Assembly (NCBI GenBank): GCA_910890315.1
Contig: CAJVGD010000042.1
Span: forward strand, 372,001-436,000
Source of the DNA: Serendipita indica DSM 11827
Taxonomy: Eukaryota; Basidiomycota; Agaricomycetes; Sebacinales; Serendipitaceae
Length of the DNA stretch: 64,000 nucleotides
Direction of reading: 5' to 3'
The notes under the pieces were generated by a model that made no database searches, was not told the origin of the DNA, and saw nothing but the letters and a program-made list of their open reading frames with translations. The translations under genes and the position numbers were made by a program. Below, piece after piece: positions 23,626 through 35,159 of this stretch; position 1 is the first letter of the stretch; every line of letters starts with the position of its first letter.

Positions 23626-23920
23626 AAGACCTGGGAGATGTAATCTCAGCAGCGTTCTAGTCGTTGAGCAAGAAATTACCTGGACATGGTTAAACTCCAA
23701 GACGCGTGGTGCACAAACAACTCGTTTCTCCGACCCAAACCACGACGACTGCCAGCGCAGAAATACGACAAAACATCGTCGTTGTAGACCCATTTCTGCT
23801 ACAAAATCGCCAATCCAAGTGGCGACACCCAGCCTCCCCGCATTCGAATACGCCCCGCACCTCGAGTGGGCCCCCACGCCATTTGGCCAGTTAGATTTCA
23901 TTCTGATCAGGATATAAAGC

Positions 23921-24582
23921 ATGAATCACGTCTCGCCAACGACAAATGCACACGCGGGTACACACCCGCAGGTTCGACATGTGTGAGCGAAGGATCCATG
24001 GCGAAACAACGACGACTGACAATGTTATCTAGCAATCTAATGGTCGATACAATCATCACAAATGTCGCCAGCGACGATATCCGAACGCTTGTCCGGGCTC
24101 TCCTCACCACCTCTCCCGCAAACGTCACAGACCAGTTTTGCTCACTTGCAAAGGCCCATCTGCATCACATGCCCATCCCTCCTGCTCCCGGCGCTCCAGA
24201 CTTGTTCACCACGGACCCTAACCCTGCCCCTACCCCGGCATTTGAGACAGTGCTTGCACGTGCCCGTGCACGCTACGGTGCCGGTCTCGGCTCCTCTAGT
24301 ATCCTCGTTCTTCTCCCAATTGTCGACCTTGCCGCCTCGATGCAGTGGGAAGAAGGCAGCGCAGTCGAAGATGCCCTCTCGATCGTCGACTGTGACATTG
24401 CAGCCGCACTTCTCAACGCCAAAGAAGAGCTCAGGCAGCAAGGATCCACCGCAGATGAAGCAAAAGACGCTCTACGACGACTCCGCCACAGCTTGGAGGT
24501 TGTAGAAGAAAAAGTCGAAGAGTGGGGTGGCGATTTCCCCTTTGAGCGTTCACAGGACGCTCTCGCTAGTATGGATCTCTGA
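23921..24582 (+). CDS. Small unrecognised protein, about 203 residues
   Basis: I do not recognise it. The ATG at 23921 opens [20 protein letters not shown]; a 50-bp intron (23983-24032, donor GTGAGC, branch CTGAC) splits a Val codon, and exon 2 runs to the stop at 24582. Exon 2 reads [20 protein letters not shown], then a Pro-rich patch, helical segments ([37 protein letters not shown]) and an acidic end. No signal peptide or membrane segment. The even coding texture and clean splice support a real gene. It shares the 295-bp divergent promoter with PRE6. Confidence 0.65.
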
Positions 24583-24734
24583 AACCTCTTTCTCTCTTGG
24601 GTCGCCGCTCTCTCGTATTCTATTGGATATCCCCGACGGTCTGCATTGGTCTAAGCTGCATTTGTACACTAGTCGCATACGCTCTCAAAATGTGCTCTAT
24701 ATAACGTTCAACTCGTCTACAGACACCAGGGCGT

Positions 24735-27700
24735 TCAGATTCCAAGCTCGGCGTTGCTCAAAAAGTGGGCTCCACCACCACAGCGATATCCATTCGCCTG
24801 CTTGATCCATCGGAATCCGGCTGGGCATATCCCTAAATCTCGAATCTTTTGCTGGACTTTGGCCTCTTCCCTTCGCTTCCTCTGCTCTTCTTCCTTTTGC
24901 CGCTTCAACGCCTCTTCCATCCTTGCCTTTTGTTCCGCCATGGCACGTTCGCGAAGTCGAGCTTGCTCCCGTTGACGCATGAGCTCCTTTCGCTCATCAT
25001 CATCCTTTGCAGCCTTTGTCGCATCGATAATCCGCTCGACCTTGATCGCCTGCTCCCGTTCAAGTCGTTCCGCCTCACCAAGAGAGTCTTCCAGGGCCTT
25101 TCGAGACTCCTCATCCTCTCTTTGCGCGCACTCTTCGGCTTTCTTGTCGGCTTGGAGTTGCGCCCAGATGGCGTCACTCACTCCCGGATCACGGCCTTCT
25201 GCGATTGCAGCCGTAGCCTTGGGACGTTCTGGTTCGGCTGGTGCTTCTCGTGTTCCAGTCGTCGTCTTTGTACGGGGAGGAGTCGGTGCAGAGGGTGGGG
25301 GAGCCATCGGAGCGTCTGGTAATGGTTGGTGTACAGGTTTTGGTTGAGAGGATTCACGGTTGGTCTTTTGGTCGAGCATTTTAAAGATGCAGTCGAGCGT
25401 GTCTTGTGCAGAAATGACAGACTGGCCTTTGGATGAAGTTGGTACCGAGGTCGTAAAGACGTGCGTGATCATTTGTGTGGCGAGAACCTTGAGGTCGCGG
25501 GCGTTTCCCCATGAGGGGAGTTTAGAGAGCCGTTCCAAGAGTTCGTGAGCCATACAATAGTTATCGCTCGTTTCGTCCTCAAACGCCTCGGAGACAATGG
25601 CTCTCTTGGATAAGTCTCGAGCGATTAACCGTATGCCGTCTGCTGGGTTCATGTTGGAGAAGATGACCTCTTCCGTGAAGCGACTCGAGAGACCAGGGTT
25701 CATTTTAAGCAAATCGTTCATCTCGTGGTCATACCCAGCGAGGATCACAATAAGCTTGCCCTTGTATCGCTCCTGGGTCAAACAGCTGACGAGCTCGTCC
25801 ACTGCCTCGCCAGCGAAATGGTCCCCATTCGCAAATCGATACGCCTCGTCGATGAACAGGACGCGTCCGAGCGCCTTGTCAAGCTGTGCCCTCGTCTTTG
25901 GACCAGTCTGGCCAACGTATTGCCCAATTAGGTCCGACGTCGCGCATTCGACAACCTCGGCGCTTGCGAGAAATCCCATGTCAAAGTAGACTTGGCCCAT
26001 CTTCCGCGCCGTCGTCGTCTTGCCAGTGCCTATCGCGCGTTCAGAGTCGAATATAGTCTTGTTGGTAAGACGCACCTGGTGGGCCCTTAAAAACAAAATT
26101 GGTCGGGATCATTTCACGAGGGTCGATATTCCGAGCTCTACAATTCTCCGCCATGTTTTGATACCTCCTGAGCTGCGCGACTGTGCGTTCACTGCCGATT
26201 GTGTCTTCAAACAGCTTGGTCAGGTTTTCGCTTGCATTTTGGCTTCGAAGGTAGTCTGGGTCAAAATCACCAGGCTCGAATGGCGCATCTGCATCTATAA
26301 TTCGCCTCTGCATCCGGGTTTTTGCCATAGAAAGGAGGTTCTCAACGGCACCGATATTCCCAAAGTTGGGTCGGTTTCTTTGTCGACTCAGAACGTCGAT
26401 TGCAACCTTCTTGGCTTCAGGAGTCGCAGTGAGGTCCTGGTCCTTTAGCTTCCACTCCAGCGCCTTGAGTAGCTCGTCATCGTCGTAATCTGCAAACTCG
26501 AATGCATTTTCGATCGCAAAGCGCCGAGAGAGACCTGGATTGACGTTCTGCAAAGATTGGATAAATGAATTTAAAACGAGTCAGGACTCACTTGGAACAT
26601 GTTCTCCATTTTGTCTCTGTATCCGGTCAACAAGACGCAACGATCCTCTCCTGGAGTGCTTTGAACCTCTGCGACAATGGTATCGATTACTGCCGTCTTG
26701 TACGGGTCATTTGTCCCTTCGCCCGGATAGAGCATGTATGCCTGCAATGATCAGATTGTGAAAGGCGAGAATCAGAGAGCCAACCTCGTCAATGACCAGA
26801 ACTTTTCCAGCAGTCGTGGCTATGATAGCCTTGGTCTGCTTCTCAGATTCTCCAAGGGCAGATCCGACGAAATCCGACGGGTTCTTGACGACAACTGTGA
26901 CATCGTGAGTGGCCGAATTGTGAGGAAACAACTCGCTCACCTTCGCCATTACTCAATAGGCCGAGATCAGCGAGTATTTGTCCATAGAGCTTTGCGACGG
27001 TCGTTTTGCCGGTACCAGGATTGCCGAGAAGGACGCGGTTGAGGGAGACCTCTTGGGGCTTGAGCTCCTTCAGCTCCCGCTCGTAATTGGTCTTGACCAT
27101 TTTCATAAAGCTGAGTACCGATTGTTTGACTGACTCGAGGCCGATCATTCCTTGTAGCTTTTTCCATGCCTTGCTCTCCGCAATGACAGTGGACGGGTCG
27201 GGACCGATGAGATCCTCCTTTGTCAATAGATATTGATCGGCTTGCACCCCTTGCTTTCGAAGGTTGGAAAGCCTCGAAGACTGACGGCTGTGAATCTGGC
27301 CGAACGCAATTTCGAGTGCTCGAACATTGCCAAATCCGGGACGTCCGCGACCTTGTCCGAGTCTACGAACAGCGATGCGGCCATGGAGCCCACGAACGCC
27401 GTCAGGGTCGTCCACCTTCATGTGTCCATTGAACTTCTTTCGAATCATCTTCTCCAATATGTCCATGAGAACCTCGTCACTGTAGTCTTCGAACTGCAGC
27501 GTATATGGGACACGACTTGGCAATCCGGGATTGTGCTCGAAAAACTTTTCCATCTCCCGTGAATATCCGGCAAAGAGGAAAACAATCTTGCCGCGCTGGT
27601 TTTCAATCTCTGCTAGTAAGTAGTCCAGTACTTGGCGCCCACTATCGACAATTTGGTATGCTTCGTCCAGGAACAGGATACCACCACCCGCATTGAGTAA

Positions 27701-30700
27701 CTGTTCAATCTGCTTCTTGGCTTGGTCAACCCCTTGACTCGCCATTTTTGAACCAGTTGTCTCAACAAACGTAGTGCCTTCTATGACACCAAGAGAAGTG
27801 AGGAAGCGTCCATAGAGCCGGGCGACAGTCGTTTTACCTATACTACAAGGTTAGATCCGAGGTATATCATAAAAGGCAGCATACCCGTTCCAGGATTCCC
27901 AAGAAGTGATGCACTGAACCGTTCTTGCTTGAGCAACAACCCTTGCCTCTTGGCAACTTCGACTCGATCTTTAATCTCCAGCAGTTGCTTTTTGACCATC
28001 TCAAGCCCCCCGAGGTCCATGATCTCGTCAATCACCGGATTTCTGGCACCTTCGATCTCTTTTTGCCGTTTCCACTCTTGCTCAGATGGAGACGGCGTTG
28101 GTTTCTTCACGGGAGCCGGAGCTGCAATTGCGGAGGGTGCTCGAGCTGACAAGCCTGATATTGACGGCCGGGCCTGCTTTGGAGCCGAGGGTACTTGCTT
28201 CGCGGGTGACGGCGTCGTCGAAGAGGGTGCAGAGGAGCCAGAGTGGCTAAGATGTGTGGAAGTCGAGGTAGGACTTGAACTGCGAGGTGACGCGGGCCTT
28301 GATCCTGGGGTGCGAGATATAGAGACGGATGCGTTAATAAGATCGTCGAGATCCCTTTGGCGCAACTGAATGGCCCTCTCCCTCTCCTCTGCCAATTGCT
28401 TCTCTCGAATTCTGCTTTCCTGCTCAGCAATGCGAGCATTAATCTCTGCCATCCTCTGATCATGAGCCCTCTGCTCTCTTTCTCTCTGCTCTTGAGCCTT
28501 GAATGCCTGTCGTTGTTGCTTCTCAGCAGCCTTGAGATCTTCGGCGCATTTTCTGCACTTCTTAGGGGGACCTTCATGACAAACCCACTCCCTTCGATGC
28601 CCCTTTGGACATTGATCAGGCATGATCTGTTGGCAGTTCATCTTTGAATGGTCGGAGATTTGGTGACAGCTAGATGGACAGTTATGTCCACATTGCAAGA
28701 ATGCATCACTGAGTATTAGGTCAGTGAAGTGTACAAAATTAGAAGCAGAACCGACCAAGGTTCGGTGCAACCTCCGTCTGGTGCCTTTGCATCAAAGTCA
28801 TCTGGATGCCTGAGCACTGCAGTTGTCTTTGGGTGCCGCTCGCACCGTACTGGCAAGCCATCGTAAACATGACCATCCTTTTGAAGGAGGTCAAACAGTT
28901 TGGGCCATGGGTTGTGCGGCGCTTTTGCTTCGATGAACGTTTGTGCATTGCCAATCATAATTATGCCGTCTTTCGCCCGTGAAAGTAGCACGTTGACTCT
29001 TTCAGGAGATGCCATAAAGCCAATCTTCCGGTCGCTATTGCTCCTCGTGAGGGAGATAATCGGAATCAAACTCTCCTCCCCTTGGTAGTTGTCTGCATGC
29101 TGTCAGAGGAGGTCATAAGTTTGGAAACTACTCGCCTATGGTTGCAAGACGAATTGGGCGTCTTACAAGCTCAGCAGCAGCAGAGGTCATCAACCCGGCT
29201 TTTACAAGATCCGCCGAGTCGAGATCACCAAGGATTGGATCATTGTCCTTCTTCAAGGCATTTTGGAGAGCACGAAGCTGACCCAGGTACGGGGTTAAAA
29301 TGACAATTTCGTCGGTGCGATAGCCTTGTTGGCCTAGATAGCGGACAATCTTGAGAACCATTTCGACCTCATGCTGATTGCGCTTGCTTGACTTGTGTGA
29401 CGTCTCGTCGTTCTTGTTATCGAAATGATTGTACTCGATGAGATCGTCTTCGGGATGGGAATGCTGGATGAAGACGACATTGTTTTGAAGGCCCCGAATA
29501 TCGGCACGGCCTTGTGTTCCTGGCGCATCAACCAAGTCCGGATATGTCAAGTGTCTAACCAGCTTTGAGATATCTGGTCTCATTCGATGCTGGGCTTGCA
29601 AAACCACATGCGGATATCCTTTGAGAACTAACCGCTCGAACATTGACCGGTTCAGATCAAATCCGTCCCCCTTTTCAACGGTCAACTTGTAGTTGTTGAC
29701 CTTGGGACGCAGTTGTCTATAGAAAGTAAGTGGAGAAAAGCGTAGTATTAAATGCATACTTGTGATCCCCAATCAAGATGAGCTGCTTGACGCTCTGGCT
29801 GAGTGCTGTCACAATGTGACATTCCAAAATCTCTCCAGCCTCTTCAACCATCAATACGTCAAGTTTAGCTGAGGTGATGTGGTCGCGATATTTTGCCGCG
29901 GCGGTGGTTGTGCATGCCACAATTTGCTTCGAACGCAAGATGTGACCAACTTTTTCTTCACGTTTGGCGTCCAGCTCGGTTTGGTACTTGTTGTACTCTC
30001 GAGCGCGATCATTGACATCTTGAGCAAGATCTTTGAGGATCGCCTCCATCCATTCCCTGACCTTCTCATCACGAGCAGGTTTGGGCATGGCCCAGATATG
30101 CTCGAATTCAAGTGCATGATTATGCGCCTTGAACAATCCTGCATCAAACCCTTTTCTCCATTGAATCAAAAGGTAAAACTTGCCAATACCTTTCCCTCTC
30201 TTGTCAACCACGGTTAATCCATCTCCGTCGTCCAAGTCAGGAATTTGAAAGGCGTCGTAATATTCCTCGTCGAAGAATTCGAGATGTGTCATGATGGAAT
30301 CGCTGTTGATGCTGATGGTCTTGTACCGAGTCGAGACATCACTTAAAACTTTGCTAGTATAACGAATCTTCGTCTCCAAGTCCTGCATGACAGCCCGGTC
30401 ACCCCAAGTAAATTTGAAAGCTCGGTCTTTGTTCTGTATTTTGTTCAATGAGAGTGACTCTGTCCGCGTTGTCGATTTCCCCCCTAGACGAACCATGCTA
30501 TCATGCGGGATGCCGATATCCATCAGATCTTCGAGGAACTGATCCAAAGCATGATTTGTGTAGCAGACGAGCAGGATTCGCTGTCCCCCAAAGTCGTGCA
30601 GCGCCTTTGCTATGAGGGCTCCAATAAATGATTTTCCCGTACCTCCAAGTAGTCAGTAAATGAGCAAAATTCTGTGAAGAAACTGACCAGGGGGACCTTG

Positions 30701-32170
30701 GATTAACGATAATTCTTTCGTCAGACCTTCCAATAACGATTTCCCTTGAGACGCGTCTAGACGAATTGGCTTGTTCGTCTTAAGAATCGGCCGCAAATCT
30801 TGCGTAGGATCATTCTGTAATGAGTTGATAATTTTATGAGGAATGACGTGACGAGTCTTTGGCTGAGCACCGAGCTTCCAAAACAGGATTGCCTCTGTGA
30901 GAGGAATCTCTTTCGTCTCTTGTAGCGCTTGTAGAATTGGCTGGTACGCGAAAATAGCGGTGTTGAGTTGGATAAGTTGTATGTTTGAAAGCGATTTGAG
31001 CGTGACGAGTGCATGAACTGTGCTGGCGGCACCCTCGATATGGAGTACCACCTCGGGAGGGGTTCTGACCAGAAAATCTTCATCCCTTTCTATCGTAGTA
31101 AGGGCAATGATCTCTTGGTCATTGGCAAGGTATGCCACTGAGAGATGTTTCAGGACATTTCGATTGTCCATAAACCACTTCTTCCGCTTATTGGTGTCAA
31201 CAATATTCTTCTGCTTGAGCTCACGGAAGTCTGCTCCACGCTTGAGCACAATGCCCCAGCGGACCCCACGCTTTTTCTGAGGATCGGTGGGAAGGTAATG
31301 AACATCGTGGAGAGTGAGACCATCCAGGACAAAGTTCCGGTTCTTCTTCCGGGTCACCAGGGCCTGTAATTCGTCGCGTATCTCATACAGCATGTCTTCA
31401 CGGAGAAGGCGGAACTGATTGTCGAGATACACGGCCTGTCTCTGACCATAATTTTCATCGTCGTCGAACATTGTACTAGGGCGAATAAAAGCGGGTTGCG
31501 TAGAGCGAATCTCATCAGCGGATGGGATGACAGCAACCTCCCGAAAGTCGACAAAGTCGTTATCATGTCGTCCCCCGGGTCCAGTTTCAGCGGAGCTGAC
31601 AGGAGCCGTAACGTGAATCTGATTACGATGCTTGAGCTTTGCGGCGAGGTTTCGAACGTCAATGTCGGCGGATTTATCGAGGAGCTCAATGATACCGTCC
31701 TCGAGTGCCACCTCTCGGAAAGGGGCACTATCGTCGTGAGGGAGGATATCGATCAAGGTGAAGAGGAGCCATGCGGCACCAAATTTGCCCTTGTCGTCCA
31801 ACTCGCCACCCCGCAAGGCCTGGACGAGGGCGTGCCAGAAATGCGCCGGCTGAACGATACGTAGCAAGATACTTTTCAGTATCTGGCCCTCTCCGATGAC
31901 CGAGAGTCCATCCGAGGCGAGATACTTCAAAACCTTCGCGCCCAGACCATTGCAGAAAGCGGGCTTGAGATCATGACACATGGCCTTGTTGAGAAGATCC
32001 ATGGCATTTGGTGACCCAACGAGCTTGCCGATACATATAGAACGAACGGGCTGAATGCAGATGCCCTCGAGGAAGTGATGGTATTGCCGGGGACCAAGCT
32101 CCCGTCGACCGTGGACAGCGTCTAGGAAGACTTTGTCAAGATTTTTGTCACGAGCTCCTGGTGTCGACAT
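24735..32170 (-). CDS. ZNFX1-like SF1 helicase fused to three CbxX/CfxQ AAA modules
   Basis: Very large protein (over 2,200 residues). After a helical N-terminal region starting MSTPGARDKNLDKVFLDAVH comes an SF1/Upf1-type helicase: GPPGTGKSFIGALIAKAL (Walker A, split by intron 30643-30687), DVLMVEEAGEILE (motif II), VLQAQHRMRPDISKLVRHL, DNYQGEES and NVLLSRAKDGIIMIGN. A cysteine/histidine stretch, CGHNCPSSCHQ with later Cys residues, resembles an NF-X1 finger. Three AAA modules follow: GNPGTGKTTVARLYG with GGGILFLDEAYQI; GNPGTGKTTVAKLYGQILAD with KVLVIDEA; GPPGTGKTTTARKMGQVYF with RVLFIDEAYRF. A charged coiled coil (about 24.85-25.15 kb) ends in a conserved tail, ICPAGFRWIKQANGYRCGGG. The helicase half resembles ZNFX1, an RNA-silencing/antiviral factor in animals and nematodes; here only an RNA-linked role can be inferred. 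One intron, 29093-29135, is GC-AG. Confidence 0.85.
29093..29135 (-). other. GC-AG intron, helicase-AAA gene
   Basis: On the minus strand the donor is CATAG/GCGAGT and the acceptor GCATGCAG. It joins LATI to DNYQGEES, a conserved helicase motif; the nearby GT gives the wrong frame with each acceptor tried. Confidence 0.75.
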
Positions 32171-32942
32171 TGTAGGAGAGTTGGAGTTCCAATCGTGAAT
32201 TTGGTATCCTTAAAGCCCAAGCTGGTCAGGCTCCATCTCACCAAACACGTGTCTCTCTACAGTGTCAGGCTCTGGATGGGGACGAAGGTCAGATTCGTAC
32301 TCGATGGCCGAAATTCAGTCGAGTTCGCCTGCCCTACTCACATTATCGATTGGGGCTCAGCGCAGCCAGTATCCTGGGCCTCATTGAGTTTGCATCCATG
32401 ATAGTCCCTGTTAGTTTGAATGTATGTTATAACATGCTGCGTTATCTCCTGGATGGCGTGGATGCATCTTGAATGGCTCACAGAATGCGCTGCTAGAAGA
32501 GGGCCGATCGAGATGTAACTGCTGGAATCCCTATTCTCGTACACTTTATATGTCCTCCGTGGCTGTCAGAATGCCTGAGACACCTTACAATACGAGAAAC
32601 CGAGCGAATGGCCACGACCATCCAAACGACCAATTCCAATCAGGAGGATTTCGTAGAGCACTCAACTTCATATTAATAAAGGCATTATCCGAGAGAAGCC
32701 ATAACCTTGTGTGAAGTGGTAGATTCCAAGTTGAACGGTCAACTCCCGACGCTGTCTTGGGTTAAAATCAGGCCTAGGATTTTTTAAAAATATTGAATAT
32801 ATTCATAATCCAGATATCAGACCAAAGCTAAGACGGAGAAAAATAACTGGACGAGCGCACACCCACACCACTGACTGCATAGAGATGAGTCAAACCAAAG
32901 TCGCAAACGAGTTGGTTGCGGCTACGGAATGTATTCGCAGGC
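32171..32942. other. 772-bp intergenic region, no gene seen
   Basis: Lies upstream of the helicase-AAA start and downstream of the F-box gene stop, both minus strand. Short open frames only. An AT-rich patch (about 32,770-32,815) may belong to the F-box gene 3' flank. Confidence 0.4.
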
Positions 32943-35035
32943 CTACGCTGCGTAGTCCAGGAACAGGATATGGGCTGGCTTTCCGGCGACAATGCACAGT
33001 TTGCCTGACCCTTCGTCAAACGCAGCGTTCTGCGTTCCAGCTTGAACAGCATCAACAAATTCTGGCGGGAGACTCAACTGCTTGAGTCGCCTGTCGTCCT
33101 GGGCAGACATGCCCATTTGATTCTCCGGCACGCCAGGGGGTTGCATAAATTCCCACTCGCGGTCTGGAATCTCGGAACGCAGACCTGTAGGGTACTTTTG
33201 CCGTTGCCGTGGTGGCCGGGTCATATAGGCCAGCAAATTCCGCATCGGTGGAGAATCGGCACGTGTCTCGGTCGGTCGAGTCCAGAACACGGACCTCTCC
33301 GCACCAGGGAGAACTGCTGGTTTCTGGTTATGCTCCTCAAACCAGTAATGCGCCTTTTTTACCACAGGCAAGGTGTAGTACGGTTGCAGTGGTTCGTTTA
33401 GATCCTCCCCAACGTCCTCCATACCAATGTCCATGTCCGCTCTCAGCCCTGGGACATTGACGCCTGCTTGCATTGTACCTGGAAGGTTAAGTAACTGTGA
33501 AGGATAACCCGCCATTTGCATGGCGGCGAGTGGGAAGACTGGCATTGGCGCAATATGAAATGGCGTATCGGTTGGGAGATAAGATGGGTAGTTCTGGGCG
33601 GATGGTGGCTGAGGAAACGCCGGGTTCTGCCCAATGGCATTGGGCACGATGTGCTCCGGTGGCACAGTGGGTGCATTAAATCTGGACGGTCGAATGAGTT
33701 GTGGAACTATCTGATAGTGAATGATGCCTTTTGGTCCCATAGTATGAGCGAAAATGGAGATGGGAGCTGCGTAATGACAGTTCTCCTCCATTTCTCGCTC
33801 TGTAGGCCGGTCAGAGGTAGCTTGTATCACCGTGGACTCAGATATCGAGAAAGAAGATGCAGCTAACTCCGGAAAGACATCGTGGTGAACTGGTATCGGT
33901 TCCTTCGCAATCTCGCCCCATGCCGGAAAGGTGAACAGTTCGAACGAGTAGGATGTGTGCTCGTCCGAATGAATAAGTCGGATAATCAATACTTGGTTCT
34001 GAGTTGGAATCAGTTTGCACGCTTGAAGAGAATGTCGCTGAGACCAGGTATCAGCTAGGCCCAACGGTTGATGAGCAACGAACCTGTCCTTCTCCAGTAA
34101 CGTGGATTTTGAGCTGGGAAGAGCGCTTTGGGGTTGCTGTATCCAGCAAATCAATGAACATGATTGTCCGCGGCCGGTGTATCAGGCTGAGGACGGTACC
34201 GTCAATCGACATGTATGCTATCTGGCAGCGCGTCTTGTGCAGCTCCACGAGTTTAAACGGCGCGGCCGGCGGTATTCCGTTCGCGCTAAGAATTTCGAGG
34301 TCCTGCAGGGAGATGTGGATCACGCAGACCTCCGTCTTTGTATGTGGGTTCTCTCCGATTTGTCGCAGGGTGGCAATCACGATCCCCATCTTGCCCTCAA
34401 ACTTCATATACCGCACAACCAGATGGCTGACAGCGGTCCGTGTCCGGCACTTTGCGAGCAGCGCGCATCCTCCGCCGCGCTCGATTGGATTCTCCAGGTC
34501 CCAGACGACGACTGCATATACGTCGTCTTCTGAGTTTTTTGTTGCTGCGACGAGCCATCTGCCGCCGGGTAGAAGCCTGATCATGTAAGGTCTCTCCACC
34601 GAGCGGAGAGTATTCGTGAAGGCCATCGGAGCATCACGCTCCCAGTTGATATTGAGACAAAGAGCACGACGAATGAGAGATTCTGTCGCTTTGGCGCTGA
34701 GAGAGGCTATCGACTGAGGTTGAAAGGGCAGCATGACCTTGACTTTGCGCAACAGTCGCTTCCAGACAACTGGAGACGATACTATTCGATCAAAGTAGCG
34801 GGATACCTGTTAATTGTCAGACTTTCATGAATCGAAATGCCAGCAAAGCGGAGACAGCCCTTGTCGCTATGTCACAAGACCAGATGCAATAGAAAGGCAT
34901 TATATTCCGTATCTATGGGTATCTACTTACCGCTCGAAGGTGAACCACGCTAGTTACAGGCAGATAGTCGATTACTTCGAACCAGAGGTCTGGTGGAAGC
35001 TGTAGGAACGCCCGAGATGGTCGTCTAGAAAACAT
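32943..35035 (-). CDS. F-box protein with a long beta-rich C-terminal region
   Basis: The start at 35035 gives MFSRRPSRAFLQLPPDLWFE, then VIDYLPVTSVVHLRA, a typical F-box; the next exons complete it with VSRYFDR and WKRLLRKVKVMLPF. The large remainder has repeated strand-like segments (MIRLLPGGRWLVAATKN, VYAVVVWDLENPIERGGG, VCVIHISLQDLEIL, TIMFIDLLDTATP) like a degenerate WD-type propeller, then a low-complexity Pro-rich stretch and a C-terminus LCIVAGKPAHILFLDYAA. Presumed SCF substrate adaptor; target unknown. Introns lie near 34,800-34,930 and 34,040-34,090. Unrelated in sequence to the F-box protein at 16.7 kb beyond the F-box. Confidence 0.7.
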
Positions 35036-35159
35036 TGTTCCATCCACGGTAAAGCCGAGAAATCGATGAGAGATGTGTAAGATACAAGCGCCCGAGCGAC
35101 TCGGCGCGGTGAGGTCGCGGTGAGGTTCAAGTTATGGAGGGGTGGTTCTATACTTAGAT

